Origin: Solirubrobacter pauli | GTDB lineage: Bacteria; Actinomycetota; Thermoleophilia; Solirubrobacterales; Solirubrobacteraceae | Assembly: GCF_003633755.1 (NCBI RefSeq) | Contig: NZ_RBIL01000001.1 | Coordinates: 2,031,426 to 2,095,425 of the forward strand | Length of the DNA: 64,000 nt | Direction: 5' to 3' | In this document: positions 8,927-17,379 of the stretch, piece by piece | How positions within the stretch are numbered: the first letter of the stretch is position 1 | Layout: every line of letters starts with the position of its first letter | The notes under the pieces: generated by a model | What the model was told of the DNA's origin: nothing | The model's database searches: none | Seen by the model: only the letters and a program-made list of their open reading frames with translations | Made by a program: the position numbers and the translations under genes

Positions 8927-9757
8927 CTGACCGACCTCGAGTCGACGCCGCTCGGCCTGCCGAGCGGGCTCGAGCTCGAGTGGCTCGGCGTCGCCGGGTA
9001 CCGGCTCACCTGCGAGGGCGTCTCGATCCTCGTGGACCCGTACGTCTCGCGGGTGCCGCTGCGCAGCGTGCTCCTGCGCCGGCCCGCGCTGCCCGACGAG
9101 CAGCTGATCGACCGCTACGTGAAGGCCGGTCCGGTCGCGGGCATCCTCGTCGGGCACACGCACTGGGACCACGCGGTCGACGCGCCCGCGCTGGCACGGC
9201 GGTTCGACGCGCCGGCCTTCGGCAGCGAGTCGCTCGCCCAGCTGATGCGACTGCACGGGCGCAGCAGCATCGTGGTCGAGCCGGGCCGGCGGTACGAGCT
9301 GGGGCCGTTCGTGGTGTCGTTCACGCGCAGCCGGCACTCGAAGCTGCTGTTCGGGCGCAGGGTGCCGTTCGACGGGCCGCTGACCTGCGAGGACGTGCAC
9401 GCGCTCAGCCCGGGCGCATACCGCTGCGGCGCCGTGTACGGGATCCGGATCGAGGTCGCCGGGATCTCGCTCTACCACCAGGGCAGCGCGGACCTCGACG
9501 ACGCGGAGCTCGCGCGTGCGCCGGTGGACGTGTTCCTCGCGGGCGTCACCGGACGGCAGGTGACGCCCCGCTACTGGGAGCGGATCCTGCCCAAGCTCGA
9601 CCCGCGGGTGCTCGTGCCGACGCACTACGACGACTTCTTCGCGCCGCTCGGCACGCCGCTCAAGCTGATCCGCAAGGTCGACCTGGAGGGCGTCCCGGAC
9701 GAGGTGCGCGCCGTCAGCCGCGACGCGACCGTGGCGGCGCTCAGGCGCGTCGACTGA
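8927..9757 (+). CDS. MBL-fold metallo-hydrolase (UlaG-like); start codon uncertain
   Basis: The frame encodes LEWLGVAGYRL, then ILVDPYVSR, the metal motif HTHWDH, a later CSRH-like SRHSK and a C-terminal PTHYDD, which together fit the UlaG-like branch of the metallo-beta-lactamase fold. The first ATG/GTG/TTG in frame is the GTG at 9032, but this would remove the first beta strands (LEWLGVAGYR...). The coordinates given use a CTG at 8927, 13 bases after the preceding stop and just after CAGGG; this is a proposal. The family hydrolyses phosphodiester or lactone-like bonds with two metal ions; the substrate is not predictable. Its 3' end overlaps the convergent epimerase gene by 17 bases. Confidence 0.75.
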   Translation: MTDLESTPLGLPSGLELEWLGVAGYRLTCEGVSILVDPYVSRVPLRSVLLRRPALPDEQLIDRYVKAGPVAGILVGHTHWDHAVDAPALARRFDAPAFGSESLAQLMRLHGRSSIVVEPGRRYELGPFVVSFTRSRHSKLLFGRRVPFDGPLTCEDVHALSPGAYRCGAVYGIRIEVAGISLYHQGSADLDDAELARAPVDVFLAGVTGRQVTPRYWERILPKLDPRVLVPTHYDDFFAPLGTPLKLIRKVDLEGVPDEVRAVSRDATVAALRRVD

Positions 9758-10637
9758 CGAGGTCGCGCGCCGCGGCGTCCCACTCCGGGAACGCGAAGCC
9801 GAAGCCGGCGTTCACCAGCCGGCCGGGCACGACGCGGCGGCTCTTGAGCACGAGCTCGGTCTCCGTGCGCATGAAGAAGGCGCCGACCTCGAGCATCCAG
9901 CGGTTGGCGGGCAGCCCGACGCGGCCGTCGCGGAGGACGCGCATGAACTCGCCGTACGGCAGCGGATTCGGCGAGGATAGGTTCACCGGGCCGGCGAACG
10001 CCTCGTCCTCGACCAGCCGCCGCACGGCGCGTCCGAAGTCCTGGTCGTGGATCCACGAGACGTACTGGCCGCCGCCCGCCGCGGGCCCGCCGAGGCCGCG
10101 CCGGGCGAGCCCGTAGAGCGTGTCGAAGACCCCGCCGCGGTCCGGGCTCATGACCATCGCGGCCCGCATCAGCACGGTCCGCACGCCCGCGTCGGCGGCC
10201 GCCTCCTCCCAGCGCTTGGCGACGTCGATCGAGAAGCGCCACGTGTCCGGCACGCCGTCCTCGTCGCCGCCCAGCCGGCCCGACTCGTCCCAGGCGGGCC
10301 CGCGGTTGTCGGCGTAGATCGTCGCGGTCGAGGACTGCAGGAAGACGCGCGGCGGCACGTCGCAGGCGCGGATCGCGTCCCGCAGCGCCCACGTCGACTC
10401 CAGCCGCGAGGCCATGATCGCCCGCCGGTTCGCGGGCGTGTAGCGGCAGTCCACCGACCGCCCCGCCAGGTTGATCAGCGCGTCCGCGCCTTCCAGCGCG
10501 CCCACCCAGTCGCCGAGCGTCCGACCGTCCCAACGCACGCCCTCCGAGCGGGCGATCACCACGACGTCGTCGTCGGCGAACTCCCGCTTGAGCACGTGGC
10601 CGACCTGTCCCGTCCCGCCCGCGAGCACGATCCTCAT
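9741..10637 (-). CDS. TIGR01777-type NAD-dependent epimerase/dehydratase
   Basis: 298 residues beginning MRIVLAGGTGQVGHVL, a Rossmann GGTGQVG nucleotide site at residues 7-13. Later motifs ALINLAGRSVDCRY, PPRVFLQSSTATIY and the C-terminal LPANRWMLEVG and FPEWDAAARDL are characteristic of the SDR-fold TIGR01777 family (YfcH/SDR39U1-like), which binds NADP(H); the reaction is unknown. The ATG at 10637 overlaps the stop of the AraC-like regulator gene by four bases (ATGA), so the regulator and this enzyme form an operon. The start is supported by the Rossmann motif beginning at residue 2. Confidence 0.85.
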   Translation of the reverse strand: MRIVLAGGTGQVGHVLKREFADDDVVVIARSEGVRWDGRTLGDWVGALEGADALINLAGRSVDCRYTPANRRAIMASRLESTWALRDAIRACDVPPRVFLQSSTATIYADNRGPAWDESGRLGGDEDGVPDTWRFSIDVAKRWEEAAADAGVRTVLMRAAMVMSPDRGGVFDTLYGLARRGLGGPAAGGGQYVSWIHDQDFGRAVRRLVEDEAFAGPVNLSSPNPLPYGEFMRVLRDGRVGLPANRWMLEVGAFFMRTETELVLKSRRVVPGRLVNAGFGFAFPEWDAAARDLVSRRA

Positions 10638-11512
10638 CGGTGAGCCGCTTCCCAGACGATCGGGTCGCCACACGACACGTCGGCGCCGAGCTGCACCAGC
10701 ACGCCCGCCAACGCCTCGCGGCGGACGGCGCCGAACGCCAGGACGTGCGACAGCACGCCGCCGTAGGTGAAGGACTGCGGCGGCTCGCACAGCGCGTCGA
10801 CGAACGCGTCGTCGTACGCCCCGCGGTCGCGGATGCGCTTGGCGATGCGGGCGAAGTCCTTCGCCGCGCGCTCGAACCGCGGCAGCCACGCGCCCTCGCG
10901 CGGGGCCGGCACCTCGCGGCCGTCGATCGCCGCCACCCACACCTCGAGCGTGTAGACGAGCCGCTCGCACATCAGCGCGGCGCTCGGCTCCTCACCCTCG
11001 AACCACACGAGCACCAGGCCCGGCCGCAGCTCGCGCGCGAGCTCCGCCTCCTCCAGCGCCGAAGCCGCGCGCAGCAGCTCGCGCACCCGGTCGAGGTGGT
11101 GCGCGACCATCCGCTCGGTCAGATCGCCGCTCGCGGGCGCACCCGGGATCAGCAGGCCGGCGGGCGGGTGGAAGTGGATGCCGTTCCGCGCGGCCAGCTG
11201 CACGTCGCCGTCGTAGGCGCTCGGCGGCGCGCCGTACGCGCGGGAGAAGGCGCGCGAGAACGCCGCGACGGACCCGTACCCGGCGAGCGCGGCCGCCTCG
11301 GCCGGCGGCACGCCGGCGCGCAGCTGCCACGCCGCGCGCTCGAGCAGCAGCCGCCGCCGCAGCGCGACCGGCGACTCGCCCGTCGCCGCCGCGACCAGCC
11401 GGTCGAGGTGATCGCGGGAGAAGTGCGCACGCTGGGCCAGCGCGGCGCCGTCCACGTCGTCGTCCAGGGACGAGAGCACGAGGTCGAGGAGGTCACGGAG
11501 GCGGTCGGCCAT
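10634..11512 (-). CDS. AraC-type helix-turn-helix regulator with DinB-like C-terminal domain
   Basis: 292 residues from the ATG at 11512. Residues about 5-105 hold the AraC-type DNA-binding domain at the N-terminus (ALAQRAHFSRDHLDRLVAAAT, then AAALAGYGSVAAFSRAFSRAYGAPPSAYR-like). The remainder resembles a DinB-like helical bundle (HHLDRVRELL near residue 155, SFTYGGVLSHVLAFGAVRRE near 255), an arrangement seen in several actinobacterial AraC regulators with an N-terminal HTH. The ligand is unknown. It heads an operon with the epimerase and is divergent from the PPOX-fold gene, so it may regulate both from the 11513-11571 gap. An alternative start 12 codons upstream exists. Confidence 0.8.
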   Translation of the reverse strand: MADRLRDLLDLVLSSLDDDVDGAALAQRAHFSRDHLDRLVAAATGESPVALRRRLLLERAAWQLRAGVPPAEAAALAGYGSVAAFSRAFSRAYGAPPSAYDGDVQLAARNGIHFHPPAGLLIPGAPASGDLTERMVAHHLDRVRELLRAASALEEAELARELRPGLVLVWFEGEEPSAALMCERLVYTLEVWVAAIDGREVPAPREGAWLPRFERAAKDFARIAKRIRDRGAYDDAFVDALCEPPQSFTYGGVLSHVLAFGAVRREALAGVLVQLGADVSCGDPIVWEAAHR

Positions 11513-11571
11513 GTTGATCGCATTCGACGTCTTACTGGACTGCACCACGAGATGCCGCGACAGTCGCGGAC

Positions 11572-12000
11572 ATGGCTTCCTGGAAGGCGTTCGAGACCGC
11601 CGCTCCCGAGCTCGCGCGACGCGTGCGCGCGAGCTTCGAGGCGCACACGCACCTGACGATCGCGACGCTGCGCAAGGACGGCTCGCCGCGCATCTCGGGC
11701 ACCGAGGTGCAGTTCGACGACGGCGGGCTGTGGATCGGCTCGATGGCGAACGCGCGCAAGGCGCAGGACCTCCAGCGCGACCCTCGCTTCGCGCTGCACA
11801 GCGGTTCCGGGGAGCCGGACGAGGGCTTGGCCGACGCGAAGGTCGCCGGCCGCGCCCACGAGATCCCGAACCAGGAGCACCACAAGTTCCGGCTCGACGT
11901 CACCGAGGCGTCGATCGTCAGCCTCGACGACGCCAAGGAGCATCTGGTGATCGACATCTGGACGGCAGCCGGCGGCGTCAAGCAGGTCAAGCGCAAGTGA
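11572..12000 (+). CDS. Pyridoxamine 5'-phosphate oxidase-fold (FMN/F420-binding) protein
   Basis: 142 residues with the split-barrel PPOX pattern: HTHLTIATLRKDGSPRISGTEV near residues 24-44, DGGLWIGSM near 47-55, and NARKAQDLQRDPRFALHS near 57-74. Actinobacterial members bind FMN or F420 and act on diverse small molecules or in stress responses, so a specific reaction is not assigned. The gene is divergent from the AraC-like regulator with a 59-base gap and ends 3 bases before the convergent Gfo/Idh/MocA gene. Confidence 0.82.
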   Translation: MASWKAFETAAPELARRVRASFEAHTHLTIATLRKDGSPRISGTEVQFDDGGLWIGSMANARKAQDLQRDPRFALHSGSGEPDEGLADAKVAGRAHEIPNQEHHKFRLDVTEASIVSLDDAKEHLVIDIWTAAGGVKQVKRK

Positions 12001-12003
12001 GCG

Positions 12004-13059
12004 TTACGACAGGGCGATCTCCCGCCGCTCGCGGGCGGACGTGTAGGCGGCGTCGACCACGCGCGCCAGCGCCGCCGCGGCCGCGCCGTCACCGCCGCCG
12101 CCGTTGCGGGCGGCGTCCAGGAAACGTGCGACCACCGCGTCGTGGCCAGTGCCTGCGCGCGGATGGAGCTCGGTGACCGCGGCCACGCCCGCCACGTCCG
12201 AGAACAGCTTCAGCGTCCCGATCTCCTCCATGTCGACGACGCGCAGGTCCGCGCCGCCCTCGGTTCCGAAGATCGTGATGCCGAACTCGTCGCCGGCGGT
12301 GCGGTGCGCGGCCCAGCTGGCCTCGACCAGCAGCGTCCCGCCGTCGTCGAGCCGCAGGAACGCGGTCGCCAGGTCCTCGACGTCGAAGCCGCCCCCGTCG
12401 CCCGTCTTGTCGGACGTCTCGGCGTCGCCGAAGCCGCCGGCGGCGAGCAGGTCGTAGGTCGACGCGCTCACGGTCGTCACCCGCGGCTGCCCGAGCAGGA
12501 ACAGCGCGTAGTCGAGCACGTGGATGCCGATGTCCAGCAGCGGCCCGCCGCCCGCCTGCTCGCGGTTGGTGAACCACGACCCGAGCGTCGGGATCCCGGT
12601 GCGCCGCAGCCACCATGCCTTCGCGTAGTACGGCCGGCCGAGCCGTCCGTCCTCGATCACCCGCCGCAGCGTCTGGATGTCCCCGCGCTGGCGGTGGTTG
12701 AACGCCACGTCGAGCACCCGCCCGGCGCGCTCGGCCGCGGCCACCATCGACGCGGCCTCGTCCGGCGTCCGCGCGATCGGCTTCTCGCACAGCACGTGCA
12801 ACCCGCGTTCCAGCGCCGCGATCGTGATCGGCGCGTGCAGGAACGTGGGGACGGCGACGCTCACCACGTCGAGCGAGTCGTCGGCGAACAGCTCCTCCCA
12901 CTCGGCGACGTGGCGCTCGACCCCGAGGCGCCCCGCCAGCTCGCGGCGCACGGGCTCTTCCAGCCCGGCGATCCCGGCGAGCTCCACGCCGGGTAGCTTC
13001 GCGTAGGCCTCGGCGTGCTGGACGCCGGCCCAGCCGACTCCCACCACCCCCGCCCGCAG
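12004..13059 (-). CDS. Gfo/Idh/MocA-family NAD(P)-dependent sugar oxidoreductase; start uncertain
   Basis: About 351 residues. The N-terminal Rossmann fold has GVVGVGWAGVQHAEAYAKLPGVELAGI, then VSVAVPTFLHAPI and the family signature CEKPIA (the Lys is the usual catalytic residue). DIGIHVLDYALFLLG carries the second signature histidine. Members oxidise or isomerise sugars and inositols, often through 3-keto intermediates. There is no ATG near the Rossmann strand; candidates are CTG at 13059 (used here), GTG at 13047, or a start farther upstream overlapping the divergent ThuA gene. Divergent pairing with ThuA is a known association in bacterial keto-sugar metabolism, which supports a sugar role. 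Confidence 0.82.
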   Translation of the reverse strand: MRAGVVGVGWAGVQHAEAYAKLPGVELAGIAGLEEPVRRELAGRLGVERHVAEWEELFADDSLDVVSVAVPTFLHAPITIAALERGLHVLCEKPIARTPDEAASMVAAAERAGRVLDVAFNHRQRGDIQTLRRVIEDGRLGRPYYAKAWWLRRTGIPTLGSWFTNREQAGGGPLLDIGIHVLDYALFLLGQPRVTTVSASTYDLLAAGGFGDAETSDKTGDGGGFDVEDLATAFLRLDDGGTLLVEASWAAHRTAGDEFGITIFGTEGGADLRVVDMEEIGTLKLFSDVAGVAAVTELHPRAGTGHDAVVARFLDAARNGGGGDGAAAAALARVVDAAYTSARERREIALS

Positions 13060-13084
13060 TGTCTTCGTGGTAGAGATCCGGCGG

Positions 13085-13810
13085 ATGGTACGCGTAACGG
13101 TGTGGGGCGAGAACGTCCACGAGCGGACCGAGGACCACGTCCGCGAGCGGTATCCCGACGGAATGCACGGCGCGATCGCCGCCGGCCTGCAGCGGCTCCT
13201 CGGCGACGGGGTCCAGACTCGAACCGCCACGCTCGACCAGCCCGAGCACGGGCTGCCGCAGGAGGTCATCGACCAGACCGACGTCCTCACCTGGTGGGGT
13301 CACATCGCGCACGAGCAGGTGCAGGACGCGATCGTGGACCGGGTGCACGCGGCCGTGCTGGGCGGCATGGGTTTGCTGGTCCTGCACTCGGGCCACTACT
13401 CGAAGATCCTCCAGCGCGTGCTCGGCACCTCCTGCAGCCTCAGGTGGCGCAACGAGGGGGAGCGCGAGCTCGTATGGACGGTCAACCCCGCGCACCCGAT
13501 CGCGCAGGGCGTCCCTCACCCGATCGTCATCCCCGCCCAGGAGATGTACGGCGAGCACTTCGACATCCCGGAGCCGGACGAGCTCGTGTTCATCTCGAGC
13601 TTCGCGGGCGGCGAGGTGTTCCGCTCGGGCTGCTGCTTCCAGCGCGGCGCGGGCCGGATCTTCTACTTCAGCCCTGGCGACCAGGACTACCCCGTCTACC
13701 ACCAGCCCGAGATCCAGCGGGTGCTGGCGAACGCGGTGCGGTGGGCCACCCCGCGCGTCCGCGGCCCCGTCCCCGAGGCCCCGAACGCACCGCGTGACTG
13801 GTTCCTCTAG
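13085..13810 (+). CDS. ThuA-domain (trehalose utilisation) protein
   Basis: 241 residues from the ATG at 13085. The sequence VRVTVWGENVHE at the start, DVLTWWGHIAHEQV near 72, GLLVLHSGHYSKI near 98, and the C-terminal GRIFYFSPGDQDYPVYHQPEI match the ThuA fold, a class I glutamine-amidotransferase-like flavodoxin fold. ThuA proteins work with sugar oxidoreductases in use of trehalose and other glycosides via 3-keto derivatives; their exact reaction is poorly defined. It is divergent from the Gfo/Idh/MocA gene, with starts about 25 bases apart, and ends with a 4-base overlap with the convergent amt gene. No signal peptide, so cytosolic. Confidence 0.87.
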   Translation: MVRVTVWGENVHERTEDHVRERYPDGMHGAIAAGLQRLLGDGVQTRTATLDQPEHGLPQEVIDQTDVLTWWGHIAHEQVQDAIVDRVHAAVLGGMGLLVLHSGHYSKILQRVLGTSCSLRWRNEGERELVWTVNPAHPIAQGVPHPIVIPAQEMYGEHFDIPEPDELVFISSFAGGEVFRSGCCFQRGAGRIFYFSPGDQDYPVYHQPEIQRVLANAVRWATPRVRGPVPEAPNAPRDWFL

Positions 13811-15090
13811 TCGACGTCGCCGGAGGCGATGAACTGCTCGGGGTAGCCGTACATCCCGTGCTCGACGAGGTCGAGGCCGTCGCGCTCCTCGTCGGGCGTC
13901 ACGCGGAGCCCGACGGTGGCCTTGATCACGCCGAAGGTCAGGTAGGACAGCACGAACACGACGGTGAACGCGATCGCGACGCCGGCCGCCTGGACGCCGA
14001 GCTGCTCGAGCGAGCCGTTGTAGACGAGGCCCGCCTGCCCGGGCAGCCCGGCGTCCTCGATCAGCCGGGGTGACGCGAACAGGCCGCAGCTCAAGGTCCC
14101 CCAGATGCCGGCGATGCCGTGGGCCGACAGCGCGCCGACGGGATCGTCGAGCACCCGGTCGATCGCCAGCACGGACACGACGACGAGCACGCCGGCGACG
14201 AGGCCGATGATCGGCGCCGCCCAGAACTCCACGAACCCCGACGGCGCCGTCACGGCCACGAGCCCGGCGACCGCGCCGTTGCCGACCATGCCGATGTCGA
14301 GCCGTCCCACGCGCCAGGAGACCGTGGCCGCGGCACCCAGCACGCCGGCCGCCGCCGCGAGGTTGGTGACGAAGATGACCTCGGCGAAGCGGTTGCCGTC
14401 CGTGCCGAGCGCGGAGCCGCCGTTGAAGCCGAACCACCCGAGCCAGAGGATCAGCACGCCGAGGCCGAAGACCGGCATCGAGTGCCCGGGGATCGCGCGC
14501 GGCGTGCCGTCGGGCGCGTACTTGCCGCGCCGCGGGCCGAGCAGCAGCAGCGCCGCCAGCCCGCCGGTCGCGCCGGTGAGGTGCACGACGGTCGAGCCCG
14601 CGAAGTCCTGCATCCCCATGCCGATGTCGTGCAGCAGGCCGCCACCGAAGATCCAGTGCGCGACCAGGGGGTAGATCAGCACCGCGAACACCGTGCCGTA
14701 GATCGGGTAGGCGATGAACCGCACGCGCTCGAGCGTCGTGCCCCACACGATCGCGAGCGAGACCGCGCAGAACACGAGCTGGAAGAACGCGAACGCGCTG
14801 CCGGCGCCGTCGAGCGGGCCGGGGATCGGGCTGCCGGGAGCGAGCACGTGGCCGATCGACAGGAAGAACCCCGAGTCGCCGGCGAACCAGCCGTCGCCGC
14901 CGAACGCGAGCGCGAAGCCCGCCAGCCACCACGCGAGCGAGACCGTGGCGAAGTTGATCAGCACCTTCGCCACGACGGTGCCCGCGTTCTTGCCGCGCGA
15001 GAAGCCGATCTCCAGGCAGGCGAAGCCGGCCTGCATGAACATCACGAGCACGCCCGCGACGAGGACCCAGGTGACGTCGAGCTCGCTCAT
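13807..15090 (-). CDS. amt: Ammonium transporter (Amt/MEP/Rh family)
   Basis: 427 residues of mainly hydrophobic segments, about 11 membrane helices. The family residues are visible: DFAGSTVVH carries the aspartate and first pore histidine, and SAHGIAGIWG the second pore histidine; early WVLVAGVLVMFMQAGFACLE is the typical first helix. It conducts ammonium or ammonia across the inner membrane. No glnK/P-II gene follows, unlike the usual arrangement. Instead its ATG overlaps by four bases the stop of an upstream PAS-GGDEF-EAL gene, so synthesis of this transporter seems coupled to a cyclic-di-GMP enzyme. Confidence 0.93.
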   Translation of the reverse strand: MSELDVTWVLVAGVLVMFMQAGFACLEIGFSRGKNAGTVVAKVLINFATVSLAWWLAGFALAFGGDGWFAGDSGFFLSIGHVLAPGSPIPGPLDGAGSAFAFFQLVFCAVSLAIVWGTTLERVRFIAYPIYGTVFAVLIYPLVAHWIFGGGLLHDIGMGMQDFAGSTVVHLTGATGGLAALLLLGPRRGKYAPDGTPRAIPGHSMPVFGLGVLILWLGWFGFNGGSALGTDGNRFAEVIFVTNLAAAAGVLGAAATVSWRVGRLDIGMVGNGAVAGLVAVTAPSGFVEFWAAPIIGLVAGVLVVVSVLAIDRVLDDPVGALSAHGIAGIWGTLSCGLFASPRLIEDAGLPGQAGLVYNGSLEQLGVQAAGVAIAFTVVFVLSYLTFGVIKATVGLRVTPDEERDGLDLVEHGMYGYPEQFIASGDVD

Positions 15091-17252
15091 GGCCGCGGCA
15101 CCTCGTCGGGCGGGACGGGGCGGCCGAGCAGGAAGCCCTGGGCCAACGCGCAGCTGTGCTCGCGGAGGAACGCGAGCTGCGCGTCGGTCTCGACGCCCTC
15201 GACCACCGCGTTCATGCCGAGCGCGTCGGCGAGCGACAGCACCGCGGCGACGATCGCGCCCGCGGTCGGGTCCTCCGGCACGCCGGCGAGGAACGACCGG
15301 TCGACCTTGAGCGTGTCCACGGCCAGGGCGCGCAGCCGCCCGAGCGACGAGTGCCCGGCGCCGAAGTCGTCGATCGCGACCTTCAGCCCGGCCTCGCGCA
15401 GCTCCTCGAGCAGCGACGTGTGGCGGTGCTCATCGCTCAGCACGGCGCTCTCGGTGAGCTCGGCGGTGAACTGCTCGCGCGGGAGGGCGTGCGCATCGAT
15501 CGCGGCGGCGATCAGCTCCACGAGGTCCGGTCGGCGCAGCTGCCGCGGGGAGAGGTTGAAGCCGATCTGCGGGGTGAAGCCCTCGTCCCGCCAGCGCGCC
15601 GCCTGGGCGCACACCGCCTCCACCACCCACTGGCCGAGGGCGTCGATGAGCCCCGTGTCCTCGGCGACCGGGATGAACAGGCCCGGCGGCACGAGCCCCT
15701 GTTCGGGGTCCTGCCAGCGCACGAGCGCCTCCACGGCGATCAGCTCGCCGGTCTCGACGCGCACGATCGGCTGGTAGTGCAGCAGCAGCTCGTCCTCGGC
15801 GATCGCACGCCGCAGGCGGCTGGTCACGAGCAGCCGGGTGCGCGCGTCGTCCTGCCCGTCCGGCTCGTAGAAGGCGACGGTCCCACGGCCGCTGCGCTTG
15901 GCCTGGTACATCGCGCTGTCGGCGTACTTGAGCAGCGTCTCCGGGTCGTCGGCGTGCTCGGGCATGAGCGCCACGCCGATCGACGCGCCGACGTGGAACA
16001 CGGCGTCGGAGAGCTCGAACGGCACCTCGAGCGCCTCCGCGATGCGCTCGCCGGTCACCTGCGCCGCGGCGCGCGGGTCCTCGCCATCGCCGCAGTGCAA
16101 CAGCAGCAGGAACTCGTCGCCGCCCTGGCGCGCGAGCACGTCTCCGGAGCGCGTGAGCTCGGACACGCGCTCGGCCGTGCCCAGCAGCACCGCGTCGCCC
16201 GCGGCGTGGCCGAGCGAGTCGTTGACGAGCTTGAAGTTGTCCAGGTCGAAGTACAGGAGCGCGAGCGACGTCGTCCCGCGCCGGACCCGTGCGGCCGCGC
16301 GCTTGAGCTGCTCCTCCAGGAGCGCCCGGTTCGGCAGCCCGGTGAGCCGGTCGTGGTAGGCGAGGAAGGCGATCTGCGCCTCGGCCCGGTCGCGCGCCGT
16401 GATGTCCTCGCCGGCGCGCAGCACGGCCGTCACCCGCCCGCCGTCGTCGAGCAGGACGGCGTTGCGCCAGGAGATCTTGCGCGACTCGCCCTCGCGCGTC
16501 TGCACGAACGTCTCGAGCGTCTCGCCCGGCGTGTCGACGCGCGAGACCACGCGGTGGAAGGCGCGCCGTGAGTCCAGCCGCTCCGTGGTCGGCACCACCG
16601 CGTCGAACCAGTCACGGCCGAGCAGCTCGCGCTCCTGGAAGCCGAGCAGCTCGCAGCCCTGGCGGTTGATCAGCTGGACGATGCCGTCCGGGTCGAGCAC
16701 GACGACGAGCGTGCTGGCGACGTCGAGGAAGCGCTGTGCGCGGTCACGCTGCTCGCGCAGGTCGCGGTCGGCCACGACGCGGGCGGTGACGTCCGCGAAC
16801 GTGCAGACGAGCCGGGCGTGCTCGCCGACGCGGTCGCCGGTGGGACGGACCGTGAGCGTCAGCCACTGCGCGTGTCCGTCGGGCGCGATCCGCTCGTACG
16901 TGGCGTGGCGTGCGGTCCCGTCCCGCAGCGCCGCCGCGAGCGGGCTCTCGAGCTGGCCGCCGAGCCCGGCGCCGCGCGCGCCGAAGTTGTGCGCCTGCAG
17001 ACGCGCCTCGCTCAGCCCGAGGATCCGCAACGCGCTCGGGTTCCAGTTGATCGGCCGCAGGTCGCCGTCAGTGACGATGACCCCTTCGTCGAGCCCTTCC
17101 ACCACCACGCGGCTCAGCCGCTCGGCCGCCCGCTGGGCCTGATGGGCACGATGCTGGGGCCCGGCTTCGACGACCACGCCGCGGCTCACCAGCCGGTCGA
17201 CCGGTCGCTCTCGTCGTTGTCTCTCACCGAACGGCGCGACCAGTCGAGGCAT
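15087..17252 (-). CDS. PAS-PAS-GGDEF-EAL cyclic-di-GMP signalling protein
   Basis: About 721 residues from the ATG at 17252 (a GTG at 17288 is an alternative). Two PAS domains (about 45-165 and 170-290) precede a GGDEF domain: YHDRLTGLPNR, LYFDLDNFKLVND and an intact GGDEF motif with the RxxD inhibitory site (RSGD) five residues before it. The EAL domain follows with VEALVRW, LTES, DDFGAG and VEGVET, so the catalytic residues of both cyclase and phosphodiesterase appear present. No membrane segment is obvious; PAS domains suggest a small-molecule or redox signal in the cytosol. It is the first gene of a coupled pair with amt. Confidence 0.92.
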   Translation of the reverse strand: MPRLVAPFGERQRRERPVDRLVSRGVVVEAGPQHRAHQAQRAAERLSRVVVEGLDEGVIVTDGDLRPINWNPSALRILGLSEARLQAHNFGARGAGLGGQLESPLAAALRDGTARHATYERIAPDGHAQWLTLTVRPTGDRVGEHARLVCTFADVTARVVADRDLREQRDRAQRFLDVASTLVVVLDPDGIVQLINRQGCELLGFQERELLGRDWFDAVVPTTERLDSRRAFHRVVSRVDTPGETLETFVQTREGESRKISWRNAVLLDDGGRVTAVLRAGEDITARDRAEAQIAFLAYHDRLTGLPNRALLEEQLKRAAARVRRGTTSLALLYFDLDNFKLVNDSLGHAAGDAVLLGTAERVSELTRSGDVLARQGGDEFLLLLHCGDGEDPRAAAQVTGERIAEALEVPFELSDAVFHVGASIGVALMPEHADDPETLLKYADSAMYQAKRSGRGTVAFYEPDGQDDARTRLLVTSRLRRAIAEDELLLHYQPIVRVETGELIAVEALVRWQDPEQGLVPPGLFIPVAEDTGLIDALGQWVVEAVCAQAARWRDEGFTPQIGFNLSPRQLRRPDLVELIAAAIDAHALPREQFTAELTESAVLSDEHRHTSLLEELREAGLKVAIDDFGAGHSSLGRLRALAVDTLKVDRSFLAGVPEDPTAGAIVAAVLSLADALGMNAVVEGVETDAQLAFLREHSCALAQGFLLGRPVPPDEVPRP

Positions 17253-17379
17253 GAACCGCGCGCATGGTAGAGATGCGTCGGTCCACACTCACCGCTTTCA
17301 GGCGCGTGAACGAAAACTGCCAGGAAGTGGGCGGCCCGGTAGAGGCCCGGACCGCCCGCCTCTGTTCTACTAGACCCCG

